DNA of 64,000 nucleotides from Dioscorea cayenensis subsp. rotundata (taxonomy: Eukaryota; Streptophyta; Magnoliopsida; Dioscoreales; Dioscoreaceae), in NCBI RefSeq assembly GCF_009730915.1, contig NC_052482.1, forward strand, positions 19,250,345-19,314,344, given 5' to 3'. Below, piece after piece: positions 37,492 through 49,909 of the stretch (the first letter of the stretch is position 1; every line of letters begins with the position of its first letter). The translations under genes were made by a program, and so were the position numbers. The notes under the pieces were generated by a model. It was given only the letters and a program-made list of their open reading frames with translations, was not told the origin of the DNA and did no database searches.

Positions 37492-38547
37492 TGCATGTGA
37501 ATAACTATGACAGAACTTGTGACACCACAAATTATAATTTTGGATTAGCAAAGAAATCAGATAGTCATGCTTCTTTTGTGTTTTTGATAAATTAATAGTT
37601 TATTCATTTTTTTCAAATGAAAAAAATCAAACAAGTGTAACAATTAAATTATCCATTTATAATTCACAGCAGCAACATAAAAGCAAGCAACAATTGATCT
37701 TAATCATAATTTCCCAACAAATGAAAATCAAAATTCACATTCATCTCGTAAGCAAGGTACATCTTTTCTAAAAATGTTACATAGAGAAAAAAAAATCACA
37801 TAAACAGATTTCATATCCTCATGTTATTCTCCAAGCAACAAATGATTTACAAGTTTAAATCCCACAAAACCAAAGACATATCCAACATAAATAATTTTTT
37901 TTGAAATATTTAATGCAAGTGGTTTATTCTTTTTCATATTAAAAACTTTTTGGAAGAAAAAAACATGTCCTGGCCTTCCATTTTCCAATTAATATCATGC
38001 CTTTAACACAAAGCATGAGAATAAAGCATGACTTTAAATTCAAGCTTTGACTGACCCCACAAATGTTTTGAATACAAGAAACAACAAACATAGAACACAT
38101 AATTAACCACCACCTGCTCTGTAAATCCTCATTCATTCCATTGTACCATCACAACACAAAGTGAATATAAAACACATCTTTTTACCACAAAACACAATGT
38201 AAAAATAAAAAAAAAAACTTTGTTTATTATACACTCTACATTTTTTAATAATCCCACACATCATCAAGAAAAGGACAGCACAATCCCACAAAATACAGCA
38301 ATAAACAAATAGATTACACAATGAACACCAGAACAAGCATTGAAAAAGTGCCTATCTTTCATGTCAAAAACATGAAAGACTTCCAAACCAGAACAGATCC
38401 GCATATAAAAGAACATTAAAACCCAAACAATGGGTCATATTCAGGAAAAAAAACACAGCAAACAGTGATAAAAATAAAAACTTTAGGAGAAAAACCAAAA
38501 GAAGCACAATGAGGAAAAATAAGAAAACAATTTGATCCAAAACTCAC
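37492..38547 (-). other. probable 5'-leader intron of the inositol transporter gene
   Basis: A good donor on the minus strand (CCTTTG|GTGAGTTTT, exon edge 38548) and an acceptor close to the start codon (near 37510-37520) suggest a 1-kb intron in the 5' leader. Otherwise AT-rich with no coding sequence. Confidence 0.4.
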
Positions 38548-38795
38548 CAAAGGTTTCACCAATCTGTTTTATGAGTAAAGTTTGCTGCTTTTTCCCTGTT
38601 CTCACTCTAAAAATTGCATCTTTTTGTTTGATTTCAATCAATCAGACAGAAAAAAATCTCAAGCTCGATGTACACAACAACCAAAAGATATAAACAAAGA
38701 GAGGAAAAAAAGGAGAAAAAAACAGATGAAAAACAAAAGAAAAGAGCCAATTTTGAAACTTTTTCCACTGTTTTGCTTTATTTAAGGAATTAAAA
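38548..38795 (-). promoter_or_regulatory. INT: likely first non-coding exon and core promoter of the inositol transporter gene
   Basis: The minus strand has a TATA-like CCTTAAATAAAG near 38773-38784, followed by purine/pyrimidine-biased leader sequence and the donor at 38547/38548. Inferred from sequence pattern only. Confidence 0.3.
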
Positions 38796-40196
38796 AAATC
38801 ATTAATTTATTTTCCAAATTAGTAATTATTTTGAAAATTTTCTTGGATAAGAATGTTATTTTTTTTTTAAAAAAAATTTAAAAATAAAATTGAAATCAGT
38901 TTTTAGTAAAATGAAACAAATCCCAACTCATTCTTTGCAGTGATGATTCAAAGAAGTTAATATTAGACAAAATGCGTTAATGACTTTAAATGCTGGTCAT
39001 TGAACATTTATAGCTAATGGCTAACTGTTACATTTAATATATTCTTTTTTTTTTTACATTTTAATATTTACATATATAGTTATTATTTTTGTTTTTGGGG
39101 GACCAAATGATAAATTCATGAATAAATGTTGCTATTTATTGTGTGTATATATATGTGTGTGTGTGTGTGTGTGTTGAAATGTGGGAACAATTTTAATCCT
39201 TTTAGTATTGAAATCATGCTTATATAGTACCTTCTGATAAATAAGTAGATAAACTACACTTTTATTCCAGCAACAACAGGAATAAGTGAATCTCACTGTT
39301 TTTTTTTAATTGATTCTATATTTATTCTTGTAATTTTTTAATGAATTTTTAATAATTTTTGAAGCGCATTAAGGTTTTTTTTTTGGGTACTTTGAATTTA
39401 TTCATGTTTTATGTTAATTGATAATGTTTACCTTTACATTATCATTTTTATTTCCGAACATGTTAAGGATATGTTTATTGAATCTAGCAAGTACATCCTT
39501 TATCATATCTATTTGATTTAATATATCTATTTGATTTAATATTAGATTGTTTTCTATTTAATTTAATAGTTTCTCATCTTATATTTCAAAAAGACTTTGT
39601 TAACTCTAGATATGAGTTTTTGGAATTATAAAAATTTTAGTATAGTTTATTTTATAACAACAAGAATAAAAGTAATTAAAATTTTTTATTTATTAATTAA
39701 CGTAAGAAATTATTTTTACCCTCATTGCATTTTGTAGAGGTTACATATATTTCATAAATTTTTGTGGGGGAAAAAATATATATAAGGAGCAACTTTTTAG
39801 AATGTGATAGTAATATGTAAAAAGGGGATTAACCATATAAATATTTTCTATAATAGCAACCTTCTTGTCCTTTTATTCTATTCTTTCCATATTATATTTT
39901 TTCTTGCAGTTATAACAGAAAAAAAATTAAGAAAGTAATTATCTAATTATCTAAATGGCATTATTAGTCATGATCCATTGTATTATTTTATAAACATACA
40001 GTATTGGTGGACTTAATATCCTCTCTCTCTATATATAATGCATGTGCAAAATAAGTAAATTATTTTTATGGAATTGTTCGTGGATTAATTTAATAAATAA
40101 AAATGGAAATACAAAATTGGAAAGATAAAAGATTTGGGGAAATGATTTGTGTAAATTTGAAGTGAGACTATTTTCCTTAAAAAATAGGAGCTAAGA

Positions 40197-40245
<49 letters not shown>

Positions 40246-41038
40246 AAAGAATATAAAATTAATTTACAATTAGAAATAGTGGTACTTAATTAAAGTCATT
40301 CTAATGAATTGATGAAAATATATATAAAAACAAAGTGAGGTGATTTTTTAAATTTAAATAAACTTGAAAAAAAATCTTAAAATAATTTATTACAAAAGTA
40401 AAAACACTTTTCTATGCCCAATATCTCTTTATATCTCTGTTCCATGAAATAGATATCCTAACCTTCACTGATAAAAATATACAAATCTAATATCCTTACC
40501 TTCATTAACACAAAACATAACCACAAATATAATAATTTAATTTATTGTTGAGACTTCCTTATCTACCAAATTTATTAACTCTAAAAATCCAAACTAACCA
40601 TTTATATATTTTTTTATTTTTTTGGGAACAGATGAGGAAACCCCAAATGTATTTCGTAAAAAAATAATTGTATAAGTACATGGACAAAATCATATGCACA
40701 TACATAAAATTTTAACATTCGCTGAGAAAAATTTACTTTTTAAAAGACTCCTAGTATCTCATTTCATTTCTGCATATCAATACAAAAATACATAAAAATT
40801 TAGTATTTATAAACAAATATATAATGCAATATAAAAAGATTTTCTTTTCTTAATAAATTTATGATTTATTCATTTTATTCAAAAAAAAATTATATAAAAG
40901 GAGTTGGAGTCGAGTAAAACCATTGAAAATAGGGTTTTTAAAAAATCATCTATTAATGACCGTTCTATAAATTTAAAATGCGAGGAATTTACATTTTAAT
41001 ATTGTATCATACAAATAAACTACAAAATGTGGGACACA

Positions 41039-41072
<34 letters not shown>

Positions 41073-41131
41073 TATGGTAGGCCTTTTGCTTCAAGTTATG
41101 TACACTGACTTTGTCACACACACATGGCATC
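38796..41131. other. AT-rich intergenic region with SSRs
   Basis: No gene. (GT)n at about 39154-39174, a (TA)n run at 40199-40242 and (CA)n at about 41036-41070. A LINE-tail-like TTTATGATTTATTCATTTTATTC sits near 40857-40879. Confidence 0.5.
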
Positions 41132-41138
41132 ACCAAAT
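41132..41138 (+). promoter_or_regulatory. possible secondary-wall MYB element
   Basis: ACCAAAT fits the SMRE consensus ACC(A/T)A(A/C)(T/C) bound by MYB46/MYB83, known regulators of secondary-wall CESA genes. It lies 205 bp before the CESA4 start. A 7-mer, so it may be chance. Confidence 0.25.
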
Positions 41139-41342
41139 TGTTAGCTATACAATCTCAAAGTGACAACTTAGGTTCCAAGTTAACTAAGCCAAACCTCTTT
41201 ATTCCTTAGCTTCTCTTCAACTCAATAGCAAGACACCCCAACTCACAGTTTGGTGAAGGATGCACCCTCCTCACCTTACTCTTCATAAAAACACACCCAT
41301 CTCTTCCTTTCACTTCCACCTTCACTCCATTCCTCATCCTTC

Positions 41343-44300
41343 ATGGACGCCGGATCAACCACCGGCCTCGTCGCCGGCTCCCATCGTCGCAATGAATTGC
41401 ATGTCATGCATGGCTTTGATGAGGTTCACTGCTTGCATGTTTAATTTTATGAATTATTCATGCATTTTCATACATGCATTAATCTAGTTTGTGTTTGCAA
41501 TGTGTAGACTAATAAGCAAATAAGTCATGCTAACTCAAAGATTTGCCGAGTTTGTGGAGATGAGATTGGAGTGAAGGACAATGGTGAAGTCTTTGTTGCA
41601 TGTTCTGAGTGTGGTTTCCCTGTTTGCAAGCCTTGTTATGAGTATGAAAGGACTGAAGGGAATCAAGCTTGTCCTCAATGCAACATTCGCTACAAACGTC
41701 ACAAAGGTTTCATTTATTTATTTATTTATTTTAAATTCATTGAAGTGTTATTGCATTTTAACTATTTATTTTTTTCTAACTTGTTTCATTGATCTCAGGT
41801 TGTGTTAGAGTTGAAGGAGATGAAGATGATGCTGCAGATATGGATGATTTTGAGGATGAATTCCAAATTAAGAGCCCAAAGAAAGCTCAAGATTTCAACT
41901 CGGTATACATATATATATATATATACACACACTCTTAAACATGTATATATATATATATATATATGTAGTGATCATTTAAGAGTTGAACTGATGTTTAAAC
42001 AGGAGAATGGAGAGCAAACTCAACAATGGCCTCCCCATAGGCCTGCTTTTTCATCCATTGCTGGTAGTGGTGAGTGATCTATCTCACAAAGAGTTTTGGA
42101 TACATTAATTTGGTTCTGAAGATAAATATTTTAATTAGCATTTGTTTTTTGTGCATGTAGTTGTTGGTAAAGATTTGGATGCTGACAGAGAACTAGAAGG
42201 AAACTTGGAATGGAAGGATAGAGTTGAGAAATGGAAGGCAAAGCAAGAGAAGAGAGGATTGATAAGCAAAGATGATGGAGGTGATAATGACAACGAAGAA
42301 GATGACGTCTTGTAAGTTTTTATATTTATAAACATATAAATGTCTTTCGATCAATATTTACTAAATTAACCAATATGGGACTATTACAGAATGGCAGAAG
42401 CACGCCAACCTTTATGGCGGAAAGTGCCACTTCCATCAAGCAAGATCAATCCCTACCGCATTGTGATAATTTTTCGTCTTGTCATACTAGCATTTTTTTT
42501 TCGCTTCCGTATAATGACTCCGGCGAAAGACGCCTATCCTCTTTGGCTTATCTCAGTCATATGCGAAATATGGTTTGCCCTCTCATGGATTCTCGACCAA
42601 TTTCCCAAATGGTTTCCTATCAATAGAGAAACTTACCTTGATCGTCTTTCTATGCGGTTCGAGCGAGAAGGCGAGCCGAACCGCCTATTGCCAGTAGATG
42701 TATTTGTTAGTACTGTCGATCCTTTGAAGGAGCCACCAATCATCACTGCCAACACAGTTCTTTCGATACTCGCACTCGATTACCCTGTTGACAAAGTAAG
42801 TTGCTATGTATCAGATGATGGTGCATCGATGCTTTTATTCGACACATTATCGGAGACAGCAGAGTTTGCTAGGAGATGGGTGCCATTTTGTAAGAAGTAC
42901 ACAATTGAGCCAAGGGCTCCAGAGTTCTACTTCTCACAAAAGATTGACTACTTGAAGGACAAAGTGCAACCAACCTTTGTCAAGGAGAGAAGAGCCATGA
43001 AGGTATGAATACAAAAAATTGAGCTTAATTATATTTACATCCTTAATTTATAAGTTGATGTATCTGACCATCAAATGGTACATGTGATTCAGAGGGAATA
43101 TGAAGAATTCAAAGTGAGGATCAATGCATTGGTGGCCAAAGCTCAGAAGAAACCAGAAGAAGGATGGGTGATGCAGGATGGCACACCATGGCCAGGCAAC
43201 AACACCAGAGATCATCCAGGCATGATCCAGGTTGAGTAATTAATAAATTAACATTTCTTTGAAATCTTATTAAAGATAATCACAATCTTAACAGTCCCAA
43301 ATGATCTAATTAAAACAAATATATATGATGCAGGTGTATCTTGGAAGTGCAGGTGCTTTAGATGTGGAAGGCAAAGAGTTACCTCGTCTTGTCTATGTTT
43401 CAAGAGAGAAGAGACCTGGTTACCAACATCACAAGAAAGCTGGTGCCATGAATGCATTGGTAATCATCTAAATCATAACTTATATATATATATATGTTAA
43501 GAAGTTATATTATACATTTGTATTAATATGTTATACAGGTGAGAGTATCAGCAGTATTGACTAATGCACCATTCATGCTGAACTTGGACTGTGATCACTA
43601 CATCAACAACAGCAAGGCAGTTAGAGAAGCAATGTGCTTCCTCATGGATCCTCAGCTAGGGAAGAAGCTTTGCTACGTCCAGTTCCCTCAGCGTTTCGAC
43701 GGTATTGATCGACATGATCGATATGCCAATCGGAACGTTGTCTTCTTCGATGTAAGTGTATATAATTACTAGTGATTACTATATATATATACATGAAATA
43801 ACATCCTCATATATAATATAAATGGAACATATATGCAAATGTAGATTAACATGAGAGGACTAGATGGAATTCAAGGTCCGGTGTACGTCGGAACTGGTTG
43901 TGTATTTAACAGGCAAGCATTGTATGGTTATGATCCTCCGGTGTCGGAGAAGCCGAAGAAGATGACATGTGATTGTTGGCCATCATGGTGTTGCTGCTGC
44001 TGTGGAGGGAGTAAAAGAAAGTCGAAAACAAGAAAAGAAAGAAATGGAATGGGATTGGGAGGACTGTTAAAGATAGGGAAGACAAAGAAGAAGATGCAAA
44101 TGGGGAAGAAGAAGGGTTATGCAAAGAGAGGGTTTGATTTAGAAGAGATTGAAGAAGGATTGGAAGGGTATGAGGAGTTGGAGAAGTCATCACTTATGTC
44201 ACAGAAGAACTTTGAGAAAAGGTTTGGGCAGTCGCCGGTGTTCATTACTTCAACGTTGATGGAGGATGGAGGGTTGCCGGAGGGTGTGAACACGGCCGGG

Positions 44301-45817
44301 TTGATCAAGGAAGCCATTCATGTCATTAGTTGTGGATATGAGGAGAAGACAGACTGGGGGAAAGAGGTATTGATTTTTCTCTTAATTTAATTATATGTTT
44401 TTGCAGGGATTGTTTTGTGAATCCTTTTTTTTTTGTTTTCAGATTGTTTTAGTTTTAAAGGGCATTTGTGCAATGTTGGGGGATTTTTAATTTCAGAGTT
44501 TTTATAGTAAAATATTTTTAGAGGAATTATTTGGTAATTTTGATGTTTAATATTTTTATATAATTTAGAGTTTAGTTTGGTTAATGGCAATTTTCAAAGA
44601 CTATTACGAATTTTGAATTGTTTTAATGTTTTTTTATGTAAAAATAAAAAAAAGACTTTCACTTTAATCAGTTATTGCACCAGCCGGGAATCGAACCCGG
44701 GTCTGTACCGTGGCAGGGTACTATTCTACCACTAGACCACTGGTGCTGTTGTTCTGGAAGCTGAATAAATGAATTTAACTTTCGTTTTCTTTTACTTTCA
44801 GATTGGATGGATATATGGATCAGTTACAGAGGACATCCTGACAGGCTTCAAGATGCATTGCAGAGGCTGGAAATCAGTATATTGCATGCCTGAAAGACCA
44901 GCATTCAAAGGTTCAGCACCAATCAATCTTTCTGATAGGCTTCATCAAGTACTACGTTGGGCTCTTGGCTCTGTTGAAATTTTCCTTAGTAGACATTGTC
45001 CTCTTTGGTATGGTTATGGTGGCAATCTCAAATGGCTTGAGAGGTTTGCATATATTAACACCATTGTTTATCCCTTCACTTCCATCCCTCTTCTTGCTTA
45101 TTGTACCATTCCTGCTGTTTGTCTCCTTACCGGAAAGTTCATCATTCCCACCGTAAGTATGAGAAACCCAGACTTATATATTCGTATTGAATAAAAACAG
45201 TACGTGCTTAATTTTTGCTTTTTGCTTTCTGCAGTTGACAAATTTTGCGAGCATATGGTTTATGGCTCTGTTTCTCTCCATTATCGCTACCGGAGTGTTA
45301 GAACTCCGGTGGAGTGGAGTTAGCATTCAAGATTGGTGGAGAAACGAGCAATTCTGGGTCATTGGTGGTGTCTCAGCTCATCTCTTCGCCGTCTTCCAAG
45401 GTCTTCTGAAGGTCCTCGGTGGTGTCGATACTAACTTTCACTGTCACAGCAAAGGCGGCCGAAGATTCAGAGTTCGGTGATCTATATCTCTTCAAATGGA
45501 CCACTCTTCTTATCCCACCAACCACATTGCTTATAATAAACATGGTCGGTGTTGTGGCCGGAGTTTCTGATGCTATTAACAATGGATATGGATCATGGGG
45601 GCCATTGTTTGGGAAGCTCTTTTTTGCATTTTGGGTCATTGTTCATCTTTATCCCTTCCTTAAGGGGTTGATGGGGAGACAGAACAGGACACCTACCATT
45701 GTTGTGCTTTGGTCTGTTCTTCTTGCTTCCATCTTCTCTTTGGTTTGGGTGAGAATTGATCCATTCTTGCCTAAACAACAAGGGCCTATACTCAAGCAAT
45801 GTGGAGTTGAGTGTTAG
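41343..45817 (+). CDS. CESA4: cellulose synthase catalytic subunit, CESA4/IRX5 clade (secondary wall; one frameshift)
   Basis: Exons 41343-41423, 41508-41706, 41799-41902, 42003-42069, 42161-42311, 42390-43002, 43093-43230, 43334-43459, 43539-43751, 43845-44366, 44802-45152, 45235-45817; about 1048 aa, the length of Arabidopsis CESA4. The protein makes beta-1,4-glucan in the plasma-membrane rosette during secondary-wall formation with CESA7 and CESA8. Seen: N-terminal zinc finger ([33 protein letters not shown]), [20 protein letters not shown], and the D,D,D,QxxRW glycosyltransferase residues ([39 protein letters not shown]). Also visible are the Cys-rich variable region [15 protein letters not shown]-terminal membrane helices and the terminal [20 protein letters not shown] and [12 protein letters not shown] place it with rice CESA7 in the CESA4 clade. 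TTT 45436-45438 carries one extra T; with two the frame reads [16 protein letters not shown] tRNA gene lies in intron 10. Confidence 0.95.
44676..44746 (-). tRNA. tRNA-Gly (GCC)
   Basis: 71 nt, intronless. The minus strand reads from GCACCAG (5' acceptor) to CTGGTGC plus discriminator A, with perfect 7-bp acceptor pairing. The D arm (A box GTGGTCTAGTGGTAGAAT), anticodon stem GTACC/GGTAC with loop CTGCCAC (anticodon GCC, plus strand 44712-44714) and T arm CCGGG-TTCGATTC-CCGG (B box) are all intact. A CAA motif precedes the 5' end (AACAACA|GCACC), as is usual for plant Pol III tRNA genes, and a T-run lies about 20 nt downstream (plus A-run 44647-44653). The gene sits antisense inside CESA4 intron 10. 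Confidence 0.97.
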
Positions 45818-46310
45818 AGGAATAAGAGAGAGATATATATGGTGTCTCACATTTCATATATACTCTCTGTCTCTGTGTATTTAATCTGTATGAAGAACTT
45901 TGTGAAGTTTTGCTTGTGTGAATTGTGACTTTAATTTGGATGTAATCAACTCTCAATCTTATTTTTGTCATCAGAAACATTATATATACATTTTTTTAGT
46001 TGTCATCAAAATAATCATCAGTAAAAATTGAAATTTCTCCTAGAAAGCTCTGTTTTATTGCTAATGTCGACACATTGCTATCAAACTCCATTTAAATAAT
46101 GCCTTATGTTTCTAGAACCTTGATGAAGATAAGACTTGCCCTGTTATTTTTCTGTTGTACTCTTGCTTTTAGGCTCTATTTGAAAGGAATTTCCAAAGAA
46201 GATGCTTTGCTGGCTACCAAATCCTTCACATATCCCTTATATATGTAAACACTCATTCATTTATTGTGTTTGTGTTAAGAAGCTCTTCATAGAATTTTTG
46301 TAGACATACA
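45818..46310 (+). other. intergenic region between CESA4 and MO1
   Basis: CESA4 3' flank (AGAGAGATATATATGG after the stop) and MO1 upstream DNA. No gene seen. Confidence 0.5.
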
Positions 46311-47890
46311 ATGGAGGAGGTGGTGATTGTGGGAGGAGGTATAGCAGGGTTGGCAACAGCGGTGGCGCTCCGGCGTATCAGGGTTGGAGTGCTTAGTCCT
46401 AGAACGGGCACCAGAGCTTCGAGCCACTGGTGCAGCAATCATGCTTTTCCCTAATGCTTTTAGAGCTCTTGATTCTCTTGGTGTCATTCATAAGTTCTCT
46501 TCCATCTATCAACCACTTGAAAAGTATGAGAAACTCAGAGTTTATATATTTATTCAATTATTATTTTAATTAACTGATGTGGAAACTATATTTTAGAGGG
46601 ACGCATCATAAACATTGATGTCGGAGTGAGTCAGGAGGTGTTTCTTTCTGCAAGAGAGCCAAAGTTTGTTACTTCATAATCTCTTAATGTTAATTCATGC
46701 AAGTCCTTAAAATAACTTGGATTTTTTTATTTTTATTATTATTATTTTTTTTTGGGTTAAAGAGAGGAAATGAAGATGAGGTGTGTACATAGAAAAGGCA
46801 TTGTTAGAAGCACTTGCAGATGAACTGCCACCAAACACAATAAGATTCTCTTCAAAACTAGCTTCAATCAAGACTGAAAACCTCAACAAATCATCAGATG
46901 TATATGCTTTACATTTAGAGGATGGATCAATCATTAGGACAAAGGTACACTTCAGAGCTTTTATTTGATTTTGATATATGATCACTAGTTCATGTTGACT
47001 GGTTAAAGATATAATTTGGCATTTGAAGGTGGTGATTGGGTGTGATGGTGTGCATTCTGTTGTTGCTCAATGGTTAGGCCTTTCAGCTCCTTTGAGTTCA
47101 GGAAGGTCAGCAGTTAGAGGGTTGTCTTTGTTCCCTGAAGGCCATGGGTTTCCTCATGGTCCTCAACAATTCCTCGGTGATGGTAAAAGGGCGGGCTTTG
47201 TACCGATCAATGATAAAGAGGTTTATTGGTTCATCACTTACCGGACCATCGAACATGGTAGTATTTAATTATCAAAGTAACTAATAGTCCCACATCAATA
47301 AATTTATTTATTTTTTTAAATAAAATAGTTAATATGAATATAAATATATAAATACCCAGAGCAAGAGCTAGCGGGTGAACCTCATCTGATCCAAAAGGAA
47401 GTGCTAGAGAACCTTGCGAAGGACTTCCCTAAAGATTACCTCAAGGTGGTAGGCCATTCAGACCTATCAAACTTAACAATAGCACCATTTGCTGTTACGT
47501 GTGCCATGGGATGTGCTCTTAGGTCAGACACACAATGGGAAAGATAACAGTAGCCGGAGATGCATTCCATCCTATGACTCCCTGACCTTGGGCAAGGTGG
47601 TTGCTCTGCTTTGGAGGATGCTGTGGTTTTAGCTAGACATGTTGCAAACAAACTAAATAATATAAATGAAGCCGTTGAGATGTACACGAGAGAAAGACGG
47701 TGGCGGGCGGCAAACTTGATAGTTGGTGCTTTTTTAGGTGGATGGGTGCAGCAAGGTGGCTCCGGCATATGGTGGTGGTTCGTGAAGTTGTTCAGGGATT
47801 CCATCTTTTTACAAGTTTGTTTATGCTAAGATGTTTCATTCCATTGATCAGTATGATTGTGGAGTTTTGCCTTGTGTGAACAAGGATTAA
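46311..47890 (+). CDS. MO1: MO1-like FAD-dependent monooxygenase (seven single-base frame breaks)
   Basis: Exons 46311-46523, 46597-46663, 46763-46944, 47029-47257 and 47360-47890; about 404 aa after correction, matching Arabidopsis MO1. The family (UbiH/PHBH-type flavoprotein monooxygenases) includes salicylate-hydroxylase-like enzymes; the substrate is unknown. Seen: MEEVVIVGGGIAGLATAVAL (Rossmann GxGxxG), VLERAPELRATGAAIMLFPN, HRKALLEALADELPPNTIRF, GCDGVHSVVAQWLGLS, the FAD-binding [20 protein letters not shown], and WVQQGGSG with the end YDCGVLPCVNKD. Each break is one base too many: A46395, AAAA 46520-46523, AAAA 46793-46796, A47497, AAA 47540-47542, CCC 47580-47582, TTTTT 47806-47810. 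As written the gene cannot make the enzyme; whether this is error or decay is open. The boundaries of exon 2 are the least certain. Confidence 0.8.
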
Positions 47891-48397
47891 TATGCATTGA
47901 CGTTGGTCCCAGATGATATTACCGATTAGTTTGCTCATATCGGTTGATCCTTAAGAGGAGACCTTTTCTTTTGTTGTTGTATCCATTTCTGATGGACTTT
48001 TTCTACATCTTTGCTTCCTTTAATACTTGTATTGTCTTGGACTCCTATATTTGTTTGTGTTTTTAGTGAATTTGTGGTATACCCATTCTAAAAAAAAATT
48101 TGATGGAGAAATTGATTTGCTTGAAGATCTATAAAACTAATAATATTGCAACAATGTTCATTGTTAAGATTAATTCATATAGATGCAAATGGAACCTTGT
48201 GGTCTTGTGAGAGATGAATGGACCACACTTTTTGTCTTTATTTTTTCAAACTTATGTGGTTGGAGGAGAATAAAGACCAAACATTTAGCAATACATATAG
48301 GTGAAGAACACGCAAAAGAGCATGATATATAAAAAGGAGCCCAAAACTAGGCAATGACATGAATAAGTTGTGAAGGAGTTTGAAAATAAAGGGATAA

Positions 48398-48400
<3 letters not shown>
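47891..48400. other. MO1 3' flank
   Basis: No gene seen; contains the MO1 3' untranslated region and unrelated AT-rich DNA up to the SSR at 48401. Confidence 0.4.

Positions 48401-48458
<58 letters not shown>
48401..48458. repeat. (AT)n microsatellite
   Basis: An uninterrupted AT dinucleotide run of about 58 bases, immediately bordering a LINE remnant. Confidence 0.9.
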
Positions 48459-48459
<1 letters not shown>

Positions 48460-48460
<1 letters not shown>

Positions 48461-49475
48461 AGCAAAAAAGCTTAGAGCTAAAACAAAGAAAAACAAACAC
48501 AATGTCAAAGACAGAAAATATCAAAAGAAGAGATTGTGACTGGCACAAATCTCTTCGATCCAGTTTGGTCTATCTAAGCCTCTGAAGAAGAGTGACAATG
48601 GTGGATTAAGACTTCCATAAGCAGCAAGCTCATCATCAATGGTATTCTCCTTCCTTGGGATTATAGTAATGGAGATGTCTGGGAAGGCTTTCAGCAGCAA
48701 CTTTAGATTCGTGATCAACTCGCTTGATCTCCAAGAGATGCAGGGGTGAATATTTTTGGTTAGCTGAGCAACCCCTGGACAATCACAACAAATTTTGTTT
48801 GGATGGCAATTGTTGTCTTTGCAAATTTGAGGAGCTTGCAGATAAAGTAAATCTCAGCATTAATAGGAGATGAATGGCTGGTTCCCATGGATCCTACAAG
48901 CAGAACCAGACCAAGATTAGCAATGATAAGGAAACCAAGACCTGCATCCTTAGAAAACACATTCCAAGAAGCATTAGTGAAGATAAAGATGGATTTAGAA
49001 GAGTGAATTGGCCTAGAGTACTCCTTGTCGGTGTTTCCAGCTGCAATGTAGAAATTTTCACAATAGGTGTTAGCCCTGGAAAGGATAGAGCCAAGATTTG
49101 GATTAGCGTTTTTGAAAATACGATTACATTGTTCCTTCCAAATGAGCCAAGCAATAGTGGCTATCAAAGCTTTAATTTGGTCACCATCTCGTCTATTCCT
49201 GGCATTGTAAAACAACGAACTACCTGAACATAAAAAGTTGAAATCAAGTGGGTTCATGTTCATCTTAGTAAGCATTGGAGTCCAGCAATAGTTAACTTTG
49301 GTGCAATTCCAGATGATATGGATAGCCGTTTAAGCATTAGATAAGCCACATATATATTGAGATGAAGAAATAATATGAGCACCTCTATAATAAGAGGGTA
49401 TATCATTTTTTTAAAAACCCCAAGAGTAAGGAGAAAAGTTAACATTTTAATAATAACTAAAATTAACATTTTCAA
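48460..49475 (-). mobile_element. LINE remnant: RNase H-like C-terminus of ORF2
   Basis: Minus-strand frames give the end of a plant L1-like ORF2: IAWLIWKEQCNRIFKN, then the RNase H-like part (DASW-like TNASWNVFSKDAGLGFLI, VGSMGTSHSSPINAEIYFIC) and IIPRKENTIDDELAAYGSLN with FFRGLDRPNWIEEICAS. Further upstream is a broken zinc-binding region (CGLSNA-stop-TAIHIIWNC). Frame breaks near 48730 and 49330 and the lost catalytic acid show it is defective. Confidence 0.8.
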
Positions 49476-49909
49476 CTAGCTTTATTTGGATTAACAAATT
49501 CCTGACTTTTAATAATCTTGCCAAATATAATTATAACAAAGTGCCAATAGCCAAGTGCATAATTTGCCATGCGGTAGAGGAAACTATTATATAACCACCT
49601 ATTCTTTAAATGCCTTGTCATATATTCAACTTTCCTCGTCACCATAATTTCCTTGTTAAGGTATAGTTGTCGTATGAGTGAAACCTTAACACTTGCGTAT
49701 GGGGATTGGGGACTTTCTAACCATGGCTACCCTTTAAAATATTTAATTAGGAAGAAATAATAGAATGTTTTTAATTAAAAATTTCATAAATATTTTGTAC
49801 ACATTTCACATTTTGTCCATTTATCTTTTTATTCATTAAAGTTGTGCATTTAAAATGATAGTGACGGAGAATAGTATATTTAAATAGTTGTTAAGATTAA
49901 ATTTGAAAA

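Noticed and set aside
43906-44193. Minus-strand 95-codon open frame
   Set aside because: Antisense of CESA4 exon 10.
46311-47890. Calling MO1 a pseudogene outright
   Set aside because: All breaks are single surplus bases of the same kind as in conserved essential genes of the window, and motifs and splice sites are intact; error is at least as likely. The second copy, with lost exons and insertions, is the true pseudogene.
48238-48585. Several IYIYIY open frames on both strands
   Set aside because: Compositional artefacts of the (AT)n run at 48401-48458.
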